Shown piece after piece: positions 35,835 through 43,046 of a stretch of DNA of 64,000 bases. How positions within the stretch are numbered: position 1 is the stretch's first letter; every line of letters begins with the position of its first letter. The notes under the pieces are model-generated. The model was not told the origin of the DNA, made no database searches, and saw only the letters and a program-made list of their open reading frames with translations. Source of the stretch: Saccharicrinis sp963665705 (lineage in GTDB: Bacteria; Bacteroidota; Bacteroidia; Bacteroidales; Marinilabiliaceae); NCBI GenBank assembly GCA_963665705.1, contig OY762448.1, positions 5,642,001-5,706,000 of the forward strand. Reading direction: 5' to 3'. The position numbers were made by a program, and so were the translations under genes.

Positions 35835-38259
35835 ATTTCTCAATAGCAAGTGTGAGTACTTCCTTTATTTCGTTTACATAATGGAAGTCAAGCCCTTCAA
35901 TATAAATTTCTTTTATTTCAGAGACGTCTTTTAAATTATCTTTTGATAAGATAATCTCTTTAATTCCTGCTCTTTTTGCTGCTAAAATCTTTTCTTTAAT
36001 TCCTCCGACGGGAAGTACTTTTCCACGTAAGGTGATCTCTCCAGTCATGGCAATGCGTTTTTTTACTTTTTTACCAGTAAATATGGATGCAAGTGCCGTA
36101 GCCATAGTAACTCCTGCTGAAGGACCATCCTTAGGTATAGCTCCTTCTGGGACGTGTACATGTATATTGTTCTGCTCTATTAATTTAGCATCAATCTTTA
36201 ATTCCTTACTATGTGATTTTATGTACTCAAGTGCTAAAATAGCAGACTCTTTCATTACATCACCCAGATTTCCTGTTAAGGTTAATTTTCCATTTCCCTT
36301 AGAAAGACTTGATTCAACATAAAGAATTTCGCCTCCAACAGCTGTCCATGCTAAACCAGTGACTACACCAGGAACGTGAGTGTCCTGATATTTTTCTTTA
36401 GAGAATCTTTCGACACCTAATTTTTCTTTGATGTCATCTATTGAAATAGATTTTTTAAACTCTTTGTTTGTTGCAATATTTAAAGCGTATTTTCTAGCTA
36501 ATTTTGCCAATACCTTGTTTAATTCTCTCACCCCTGATTCTCTGGTGTAATTCTCAATTATAAAGGTCATTGTTTTCTTAGAAATGGAAACCTTACTCTT
36601 AGGTATTCCGTGATTTTCTAATTGCTTAGGCCATAAGTGACGTTTAGCAATTTCATATTTCTCTTCTAAAATATAGCCACTAACCTCAATCATCTCCATT
36701 CTGTCAAGCAGAGGTTGAGATATTGTACTTAAGGTGTTTGCAGTAGCTATAAAAATTACCTTTGATAAGTCAAAATCAACTTCTAAAAAGTTGTCATGAA
36801 AATTTTCGTTTTGTTCAGGATCTAATACTTCAAGTAATGCCGCTGCAGGATCTCCATGAGCACTATTGCCAATCTTATCAATCTCATCTAAGATAAAAAC
36901 AGGATTTGCGCTTTCTGCTTTTTTTATGTTGTGGATGATTCTACCCGGCATTGCTCCGATATATGTTTTTCTATGACCTCTAATTTCAGCCTCATCATGA
37001 ACTCCTCCAAGTGACATTCTGGCATATTTTCTACCCAGTGCATCTGCAACGGATTTACCTAATGATGTTTTACCTACCCCGGGAGGGCCATATAAACAAA
37101 TGATTGGAGACTTTAAATCTCCTTTCAGTTTTAATACAGCTAAATGCTCTAAAATTCTTTCTTTTACACCATCTAGTCCAAAATGATCTCTATTTAGTAC
37201 ATCTTCGGCGGATTCCATATCAAATTTATCTTCAGTATAATCATTCCAGGGAATGTCTAATAATGTTTGAAGATAATTATGTTGTACCGAATATTCTCCG
37301 GTTGCCGGATTTAGTCTTTCAAGTTTGTCAATTTCCTTATAGAAAAGTTCCGCAACCTCTTTACCCCATTTTTTTGTTTCGGCTTTTTCTTTTAATTCAA
37401 TGATTTCTTGTTCAATCGGGCTTGATCCAAGCTCGTCTTGTATATGTTTCATTTGTTGATGAAGCATATATTCACGTTGCTGTTGATCAATATCTAGTTT
37501 TACCTTACTTTGAATATCATTTTTTAGTTCTAAAAGTTGAACTTCTCTGGTAAGAAATTCAAGTAGCTTCATCCCTCTTTCCTTAAGGTCATCGATCTTA
37601 AGTAAGGTTTGTTTTTCTTTTACAGAAATGTCTGTATTAGAACAAATAAAATTAATTAAGAAAGTAGAATTCTCAATATTCTTTACTGCAAAAGAAGCTT
37701 CAGGTGGAATGTTTGATGAATTTTTAATAATACGTAAAGAAATATCCTTTAATGAACTAACTAAAGCTTCATAGTCGCGTGCTTTATCTTCCTCAGGTTT
37801 TATGTCAGAAAGCTTTTTTACCTTAGCCTTAAAATAAGGGTTGGTCTCTACAACTTCTTCCACCTCAAATCTGGCTTTTCCTTGTATTATTGCAGATGTA
37901 GATCCATCAGGCATTTCCAGTAATTTAATTACTTTAGCAATGGTACCTACTTTATATAAATCATCAATATTTGGTTCTTCAACATCTGCTTCTTTTTGAG
38001 CTACTGCACCAAAGAATCCATTTGTACGTTGTACATCACGAACTAGTTTAAGAGACATGTCTCTACCCAAAGAAATTGGAACTATTACCCCTGGGAATAA
38101 TACAGTGTTTCTTAATGGTAATAAAGGTAATTGTTCGGGTATCTCAATATCTGACACATCAGATTCATCATCATCTGAAACTATTGGAATAAATTCAGCT
38201 TCAGATTCATAATCTTCACTCATACCTACCTGATCTATAGAGATTTTATAATTATCCAT
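35833..38259 (-). CDS. lon: endopeptidase La (Lon protease)
   Basis: Cytosolic ATP-dependent serine protease that degrades damaged and regulatory proteins. The 808-residue product has the LON N-terminal domain (about 40-240: LPLLPLRNTVLFPGVIVPIS), Walker A GPPGVGKTS near 390, Walker B VFILDEIDKIG, and the protease domain with the nucleophile in PKDGPSAGVTMATA (Ser near 714) and catalytic Lys in GGIKEKILAAKRAG near 753. The N-terminal 40 residues are acidic. It is a single-gene unit. HrcA/CIRCE-type operators are not visible upstream. Confidence 0.96.
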   Translation of the reverse strand: MDNYKISIDQVGMSEDYESEAEFIPIVSDDDESDVSDIEIPEQLPLLPLRNTVLFPGVIVPISLGRDMSLKLVRDVQRTNGFFGAVAQKEADVEEPNIDDLYKVGTIAKVIKLLEMPDGSTSAIIQGKARFEVEEVVETNPYFKAKVKKLSDIKPEEDKARDYEALVSSLKDISLRIIKNSSNIPPEASFAVKNIENSTFLINFICSNTDISVKEKQTLLKIDDLKERGMKLLEFLTREVQLLELKNDIQSKVKLDIDQQQREYMLHQQMKHIQDELGSSPIEQEIIELKEKAETKKWGKEVAELFYKEIDKLERLNPATGEYSVQHNYLQTLLDIPWNDYTEDKFDMESAEDVLNRDHFGLDGVKERILEHLAVLKLKGDLKSPIICLYGPPGVGKTSLGKSVADALGRKYARMSLGGVHDEAEIRGHRKTYIGAMPGRIIHNIKKAESANPVFILDEIDKIGNSAHGDPAAALLEVLDPEQNENFHDNFLEVDFDLSKVIFIATANTLSTISQPLLDRMEMIEVSGYILEEKYEIAKRHLWPKQLENHGIPKSKVSISKKTMTFIIENYTRESGVRELNKVLAKLARKYALNIATNKEFKKSISIDDIKEKLGVERFSKEKYQDTHVPGVVTGLAWTAVGGEILYVESSLSKGNGKLTLTGNLGDVMKESAILALEYIKSHSKELKIDAKLIEQNNIHVHVPEGAIPKDGPSAGVTMATALASIFTGKKVKKRIAMTGEITLRGKVLPVGGIKEKILAAKRAGIKEIILSKDNLKDVSEIKEIYIEGLDFHYVNEIKEVLTLAIEK

Positions 38260-38343
38260 ATCTTTTTTTCTATCAAGAAAATTGACAAAATGTCACTTGT
38301 TGTATAATATATTTTGGAAATACTAATATGTCAATTGGTATGC

Positions 38344-38351
38344 CAAAATTA
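38344..38351 (-). promoter_or_regulatory. possible -7 box of lon
   Basis: Read on the minus strand TAATTTTG, a TAnnTTTG match, about 85 nt upstream of the lon ATG; no matching -33 box. The rest of the gap to the rpmE terminator is featureless. Confidence 0.3.
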
Positions 38352-38411
38352 TTTGTACAATGGTTTTATTGTAGCGTTGATAATTTTATAAGAGATAGTA
38401 TACAATTGGAT

Positions 38412-38443
38412 AAAAAAAAAGCTTCGGTAGTTCCGAAGCTTTT
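38412..38443 (-). terminator. terminator of rpmE
   Basis: AAAAGCTTCGG and CCGAAGCTTTT pair around five bases; on the minus strand a T9 run follows. It lies about 20 nt after the L31 stop. Confidence 0.88.
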
Positions 38444-38464
38444 ATAAGACTTAAGCGTCTAAGC

Positions 38465-38728
38465 TTATTTTTTTTTGTTATCCATGTGCTTTTGATATCT
38501 GCTTCTAAACTTATCAACACGTCCTGCAGTATCAACAAGTTTCATCTTACCTGTATAAAATGGGTGAGATGTATTTGAGATTTCAAGTTTCACTAACGGA
38601 TACTCTACTCCGTCAATTTCAATTGTATCTTTGGTATTTACTGTAGAACGTGAAATGAAAGTTTCGTCATTTGACATATCTTTGAAAGCTACCAAGCGAT
38701 AATTATCCGGATGAATTTCCTTTTTCAT
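38465..38728 (-). CDS. rpmE2: 50S ribosomal protein L31, type B
   Basis: 87 residues, MKKEIHPDNYRLVAFKDMS at the start, SNTSHPFYTGKMKLVDTAGR in the middle. It lacks the CxxC zinc ligands of type A L31, so it is the zinc-independent form, standard as the only L31 in Bacteroidota. It has its own promoter and terminator and so a monocistronic mRNA. Confidence 0.95.
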   Translation of the reverse strand: MKKEIHPDNYRLVAFKDMSNDETFISRSTVNTKDTIEIDGVEYPLVKLEISNTSHPFYTGKMKLVDTAGRVDKFRSRYQKHMDNKKK

Positions 38729-38767
38729 TTTCTTACCTCTTTAATATTCTAATTTCTTAACGGACTG

Positions 38768-38798
38768 CAAAGGTAAATATTAAAATTTAACCTGCAAA
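38768..38798 (-). promoter_or_regulatory. promoter of the L31 gene
   Basis: Read on the minus strand: TTTG (38798-38795), 19-nt spacer, TACCTTTG (38775-38768). This is a full consensus match for the main Bacteroidota sigma factor. The start near 38761 gives a leader of about 33 nt. Confidence 0.75.
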
Positions 38799-38852
38799 AG
38801 AATTTTTATTTATTTGCCTAATATTTAATTCATTTCCGATAAAAATAATTGT

Positions 38853-40058
38853 TTATTCTGTTTTGTCTTTAGTTTTATCTTTTTCTTTTGTGTCTGTTGG
38901 AATATAGCTTGCTCTAATATTTTTCCGCTTAGCAGGGTCGAAAATAAAGCGATAAGTAATGTGTTTTTTCGAGAATTCTGCACCCATAGAATCTTGCAAT
39001 GTTCTCATTTTGGGATTAAAGTCTCCAACCCAACTTAATTCCATTTCATTAAACCAAGGGCGGTTATATACAGGTGTTTTTAAATTGTAAAATAATCCAG
39101 ATTCAATGCCTGATTTTTGGAAATGAGGTTTAACCCCTAAAACAACCACTCTTAAGCGAGTCATCTTCTTTTTATATTTTAACCAAACAAATCTAAGCTT
39201 ATTTATAAAGTTTAATTTACCATTAAAATATTTAAATATCTGGTTTACATCAGGGTATAAAAGAATAAATCCAATAGGTTCGTCTTTATGATAGGCAAAC
39301 CATAAAAGTTCTTCTATAGCAATAGGTTTAGCTTGTAGAAATATAGGTTCTACTTTTTCACGAGTCATTGGAGTGAAATTTTCATGAAATTTCCAGGCTT
39401 CATTATATATTTCACAAAAATCATCAATAAACTGGTTTGATTTAGCCCAGGTGAAATGTTTAAAATTATAATCAGGCTTTTTACCAACCCATTCTGCAAT
39501 CTTCCAAAATCTTTCAGGGAATGGTTTCTTTAAATCAAGCCTGTTTGTAACTTGCTCAAAGTAGGTTTGGAACCCATACTCTTCAAAAAAATCTTTATAA
39601 TAAGTTGGATTATATTGCATGCCATATGCGGGTTCTGAAAATCCATCAACTAATAATCCCCAAAAACTATCGTTCTCTCCAAAATTTATGGGGCCATCGA
39701 CAGCTTCCATACCCTGTTCTTTTAGCCAATCTACGGCGGTGTTAAATAACTTAAAGGCAGCTTTTTTGTTATTTATGCATTCAAAAAATCCTATCCCTCC
39801 TGTTGGTTGATCAAAGCCATATGCTTTTTTTTCATTTATAAAAACCGCTATTCTTCCAATGGTAGTATTGTTATCATCAATTAATATATATCGGATAGCA
39901 GATCCATGTTGAAAGAATACATTGGTTTTGGGTGAGAATATATTTTCAATATCCTTATCGAGTGGCCTTATATATGATTGGTCGTTTTTGTATATAGAAT
40001 TTACGACATTTACGAATTGTTTTTGATGGTATTTGTTTTGAACTTCTACTATTTGCAT
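38853..40058 (-). CDS. GNAT-fold protein (large, two-lobed form)
   Basis: 401 residues. The N-terminal half has a GNAT-like strand order (AIRYILIDDNNTTIGRIAVFI near 55, GGIGFFECINNKKAAFKLFNTAVDWLKEQGMEAVDGPINFGEND). The second half repeats a GNAT-like pattern (EPIGFILLYPD; LRVVVLGVKPHFQKSGIESGLFYNL near 305-330, the acetyl-CoA loop region). It resembles the uncharacterised GNAT proteins of about 400 residues common in Bacteroidota and Proteobacteria (YghO-like). The substrate is unknown. A Lys/Asp-rich tail ends the protein. Confidence 0.72.
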   Translation of the reverse strand: MQIVEVQNKYHQKQFVNVVNSIYKNDQSYIRPLDKDIENIFSPKTNVFFQHGSAIRYILIDDNNTTIGRIAVFINEKKAYGFDQPTGGIGFFECINNKKAAFKLFNTAVDWLKEQGMEAVDGPINFGENDSFWGLLVDGFSEPAYGMQYNPTYYKDFFEEYGFQTYFEQVTNRLDLKKPFPERFWKIAEWVGKKPDYNFKHFTWAKSNQFIDDFCEIYNEAWKFHENFTPMTREKVEPIFLQAKPIAIEELLWFAYHKDEPIGFILLYPDVNQIFKYFNGKLNFINKLRFVWLKYKKKMTRLRVVVLGVKPHFQKSGIESGLFYNLKTPVYNRPWFNEMELSWVGDFNPKMRTLQDSMGAEFSKKHITYRFIFDPAKRKNIRASYIPTDTKEKDKTKDKTE

Positions 40059-40140
40059 GCGTATTTTACCGTTTTTATAAGTATCTATATAAATATACTG
40101 TAAAGCTATAAAATTTGAAGCCTAATAGCATGTTTTAAGT

Positions 40141-40180
40141 AAAAAGAAAGCCGTATTTTATCAATAAATTACGGCTTTTA
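40141..40180 (-). terminator. terminator of the class V aminotransferase gene
   Basis: Read on the minus strand: AAGCCGTA pairs with TACGGCTT around an AT-rich loop that can pair further, followed by TTTCTTTTT. Confidence 0.82.
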
Positions 40181-40191
40181 AGTTATTGAGC

Positions 40192-41655
40192 TTAAAAATT
40201 AAACCAATTATTATAATCATTTGGAGTGTTAATATTGAATTTTTTGTGGTGAAATTCATTTCTTAAAGCATTGTATTCATATTCTTCGCCCCACTCCAAT
40301 GCATGATGTGCCACTTGTTTGATGGCATTAATTATGTAATCAATTTCTTGATTAGTAGTTGTTGGGTGAATGGAAAGGCGAACCCATCCTGGTTTTTGAG
40401 ATAAGTCCCCTTTGTTAATTTTACTTGTAATTTTATTTGAAGTATAGTAATCTACATGTAAAAGGTAGTGTCCGTAGGTTCCTGCGCAAGAACAACCTCC
40501 ACGAACCTGAATTCCAAAAAAATCATTTAATAAGCGGACAACTAGATTGAAATGGATATTATCAAGATAAAATGAAATGGCACCAAGTCGATCATCTACA
40601 TTGTTGGCCAATATATTCATTCCGTCAATTTTTCTTAGTTCGGATAAGATGTGAGAGACTTGTTCTTTTTCTCGCTCTCTCATTTTCTGACTATCCATCT
40701 TTTCTTTGAGCTTAATGCATAGAGCCGCTTTTATGGATTGCAGAAATCCGGGAGTTCCTCCATCCTCACGTGCTTCGATGTCATCAATATATCTGTATTT
40801 TCCCCATCGATTTGTCCAATCTACAGTTCCACCTCCTGAATTGTCAGGTGCATGATTGTGATATATGGCGCTATTAAAAACGATAACACCACTACTACCC
40901 GGGCCTCCCAAAAACTTATGAGGTGAAAAGAAGATGGCATCTAAACTTTCAAGAGGATCCTCTGGATGCATATTAATATTAACATACGGAGCTGATGCTG
41001 CAAAGTCAATAAAACAAAAACCTCCATTTTCATGCATGATTTTTGCCAAATCGAAGTATGGCGTTTCAACTCCGGTAACATTTGAGCATGCAGAGAAAGA
41101 TCCAATTTTTAAGGTTCGGTTTTTATATTTTGCAATTTCTGTTATCAGTGAATCCGGATTCACCAGTAAGTCTTCAGTTGGTTCTAGGACTACAACATCT
41201 GCATTTGACTCAAGCCATGATGTGTGGTTAGAATGATGCTCCATGTGAGTTATGAAAACAACAGGCTTGTGCTCAGGAGGAATGTGGTAATATCTTTGTG
41301 CTTGTTCAGGAACTCTCATACCTAAAATGCGTTGCAACTTATTTACAACAGAAGTCATTCCTGTACCTGCAGTAATGATTATATCCTCGTCTGATGCATT
41401 TACATGGGTTTTAATAATCTGATGGGATTGTTTGTAAATGTTGGTCATTATCATACCGGTATCACTTGATTCGGAATGAGTATTAGCGACCATTGGTCCT
41501 ATTTTGTTTTTAATGATATCTTCAATTGGTCCATATAATCGTCCACTTGCAATCCAATCTGCATAAACCAGCGGTTTTAGACCCATTGGAGTGTTGATCT
41601 TTGAATCAAATCCTATTGTGTTTATCCTGAATTTGTTAAAATGTTCTTCTAACAT
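40192..41655 (-). CDS. class V aminotransferase (cysteine desulfurase-like)
   Basis: PLP-dependent fold type I enzyme, 487 residues, longer than IscS/SufS (about 400). Visible motifs: TAGTGMTSVVNKLQRILG (about 92-109), THMEHHSNHTSWLE (His of the cofactor stack), CFIDFAASAPYVNINMHPED, the PLP lysine in FFSPHKFLGGPGSSGV (Lys near 248) and a Cys-rich loop RGGCSCAGTYGHYLLHVDYY near 388 where desulfurases have the catalytic Cys. No scaffold or suf/isc gene is close. Cysteine desulfurase-like activity is plausible, but a selenocysteine lyase or other class V reaction is possible. Confidence 0.8.
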   Translation of the reverse strand: MLEEHFNKFRINTIGFDSKINTPMGLKPLVYADWIASGRLYGPIEDIIKNKIGPMVANTHSESSDTGMIMTNIYKQSHQIIKTHVNASDEDIIITAGTGMTSVVNKLQRILGMRVPEQAQRYYHIPPEHKPVVFITHMEHHSNHTSWLESNADVVVLEPTEDLLVNPDSLITEIAKYKNRTLKIGSFSACSNVTGVETPYFDLAKIMHENGGFCFIDFAASAPYVNINMHPEDPLESLDAIFFSPHKFLGGPGSSGVIVFNSAIYHNHAPDNSGGGTVDWTNRWGKYRYIDDIEAREDGGTPGFLQSIKAALCIKLKEKMDSQKMREREKEQVSHILSELRKIDGMNILANNVDDRLGAISFYLDNIHFNLVVRLLNDFFGIQVRGGCSCAGTYGHYLLHVDYYTSNKITSKINKGDLSQKPGWVRLSIHPTTTNQEIDYIINAIKQVAHHALEWGEEYEYNALRNEFHHKKFNINTPNDYNNWFNF

Positions 41656-41749
41656 GGGGTACGGGAGTTTTTGTTATTAAGTGATTTCTCAACAGGATAA
41701 ATATAGAAATACAAGATTAGAAAAATAGTGACATTTATTATCGTTGAGA

Positions 41750-42436
41750 TTATTTTTCTTTAAGGAACGAAATCTCAGTTTTAACATCCTCTACTAACCA
41801 TGAAGCTATCTTATTGTGATGTAAATTGGTGATAGTATTCTCTACTTTGTTTAAATCAATTTTTGATTGTCTGCAAAGTTGTCGTAGAAAACGTCCTTTA
41901 ACACGCAGATCAAACTGTGAATCTTTTTCTATAGCTTCAGTAACTATTGCTAATAAGTTATCTACTTCTTGTTCTGAAAAGTTATTCCCTCTTTGTAAGT
42001 AGGTGGATAATGCTACCCAGGCTGTTGCATTCTTCAAGTTGTCGTTGGTATTAAGTAGAGAAGAAGAATACTCAAATATGTGTTTTATTTTCCATAATGT
42101 ATTTGCTCCAAGTTGTTCGGCTATTTCATTTGTTGGAATCATTTCAATCCATTCATTAATTATGTCTAATCCTTTGTCTTCTGGATTAATAATCAAAGTT
42201 GCCAAAATCATAGTTTCTCTAATTTCACGATGCCAAAGTCTGTCTGCCAATTCGTTGTTGCCTTTATATTTTTTAGATAGTTGTCTTAACCATAAAATAC
42301 TAGCTCCATAATTGAGTTTATATTTAAGTCCTTTTTGTTTCATTTGTTGAGATATGTCGCCATCCATCAATTTGTTAAGAGCCTTTAAAATGGTGTCAAT
42401 ATATTCGCTGTTTTTATCTTGAAAAAAAAACTTCAT
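41750..42436 (-). CDS. AlkD-like HEAT-repeat protein (DNA alkylation repair family, putative)
   Basis: 228 residues, almost all helical, with HEAT-like repeats. The stretch LKYKLNYGASILWLRQLSKKYKGNNELADRLW-HREIRETMILATLI (about 36-80) follows the AlkD pattern (YGVxxPxLRxxAKxY...ELAxxLWxxxxxExRxLAxxLI). The catalytic Asp and Trp residues of AlkD cannot be placed with certainty, so it may be one of the non-glycosylase members. Divergent from tRNA-His and 95 nt after the aminotransferase gene on the same strand side. Confidence 0.6.
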   Translation of the reverse strand: MKFFFQDKNSEYIDTILKALNKLMDGDISQQMKQKGLKYKLNYGASILWLRQLSKKYKGNNELADRLWHREIRETMILATLIINPEDKGLDIINEWIEMIPTNEIAEQLGANTLWKIKHIFEYSSSLLNTNDNLKNATAWVALSTYLQRGNNFSEQEVDNLLAIVTEAIEKDSQFDLRVKGRFLRQLCRQSKIDLNKVENTITNLHHNKIASWLVEDVKTEISFLKEK

Positions 42437-42517
42437 TGTCTAAATGTTTGTAACTTATTTTAATACAGTTAATAAACTGTTTAAAGTAATTATTTTGTAC
42501 TTTTTTTATAGAAAAGT

Positions 42518-42550
42518 TTTGCAAATGTAGTTTATTTAATGTTATCTTTG
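42518..42550 (+). promoter_or_regulatory. promoter of tRNA-His
   Basis: TTTG (42518-42521), 21-nt spacer, TATCTTTG (42543-42550): a full consensus match. The transcript would start near 42557, 13 nt before the tRNA. Confidence 0.75.
42522..42529 (-). promoter_or_regulatory. -7 box of the AlkD-like gene
   Basis: Read on the minus strand TACATTTG. It sits within the spacer of the tRNA-His promoter on the other strand, so the two promoters interlock and may compete. No clear -33 box. Confidence 0.4.
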
Positions 42551-42569
42551 CATCGCTTTTAGCAAAAAT

Positions 42570-42644
42570 GGTGGTTGTAGCTCAGTTGGTTAGAGCGCCG
42601 GATTGTGGTTCCGGAGGTCGCCGGTTCGAGACCGGTCTTCCACC
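42570..42644 (+). tRNA. tRNA-His (anticodon GTG)
   Basis: Cloverleaf: G-1 at 42570, acceptor GTGGTTG, D-arm GCTC...GAGC, anticodon arm CCGGA-TTGTGGT-TCCGG with anticodon GTG, T-arm GCCGG-TTCGAGA-CCGGT, acceptor 3' strand CTTCCAC and C73, which pairs with the encoded G-1, the tRNA-His identity element. Positions 5-68 and 6-67 are T.T mismatches in the acceptor stem. A complete CCA is not encoded, as usual in this phylum. Confidence 0.95.
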
Positions 42645-42651
42645 CAAAATT

Positions 42652-42686
42652 AAACGCAAGTATCAAAATTGGTACTTGCGTTTTTT
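42652..42686 (+). terminator. terminator of tRNA-His
   Basis: AACGCAAGTA and TACTTGCGTT pair perfectly around a 10-nt loop and are followed by TTTTTATTT. Confidence 0.92.
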
Positions 42687-42903
42687 ATTTACTCACTATT
42701 ATAGTATATTATTTCAAAGCTCAACTCGTAATTTTTTCGATTTTAAACTGAGATTATATTTATCTCTTTAGGATTTCATGAATTTTTTTTGTTTTTGTTT
42801 AAAACACTAGTAATATTTAGAATAGACTCTTTGTTTTTCCTTCTTTGACTAAAATTTCCATTCATTTGAATGATTATTTACTCCTCTAAAATGCAATTTG
42901 CTT

Positions 42904-42911
42904 TACCTTTG
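42904..42911 (+). promoter_or_regulatory. -7 box of the GH2 gene
   Basis: TACCTTTG fits TAnnTTTG. TTTA (42877-42880) could be a weak -33 box with a 23-nt spacer, as expected for an activated promoter. The transcript would start near 42918, giving a leader of about 130 nt that contains the repeated structured element. Upstream to the tRNA terminator (42690-42900) the DNA is AT-rich with nothing else that I can name. Confidence 0.5.
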
Positions 42912-42957
42912 ATTAATTCATTCTTCTAAAATTTAAATAAAGAATAATAAAATTGAA

Positions 42958-43046
42958 ATGAAGCGAGCCTTGAGAAATATTCTCACACTGGGAAATGATT
43001 ATATTTGGCGAGTTTCAGGTAGCAATAAAAATCAAATTATAAACAC
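42958..43046 (+). repeat. structured leader element, copy A (before the GH2 gene)
   Basis: One of two related sequences of about 90 nt (the other at 51935-52025). It starts ATGAAGCGAGCC, then a hairpin TGAGAA-ATA-TTCTCA (42971-42985), then GGCGAGTTTCA (43007-43017), and ends with AATCAAATTATAAACA close to the ATG. The first and third blocks can pair (TGAAGC with GTTTCA, GCC with GGC) with a tandem G.A mismatch between. The start of GGCGAG is 40 nt before the GH2 ATG. An in-frame small ORF (30 codons, MKRALRN...) begins at 42958 and its TGA overlaps the GH2 ATG (ATGA). I read this as a cis-acting leader RNA or coupled leader ORF. Confidence 0.6.

Noticed and set aside
37104..37403. 99-codon ORF antisense to lon, and several similar frames inside rnd, mrdA, susC and GH genes
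   Set aside because: They lie in coding regions of strong homologues in another frame, have no family features and no start context. Shadows.
42571..42771. Protein ORF starting within tRNA-His (MVVVAQLVRAPDCG...)
   Set aside because: It translates the tRNA itself and its terminator. This peptide is a well-known artefact of tRNA sequences.
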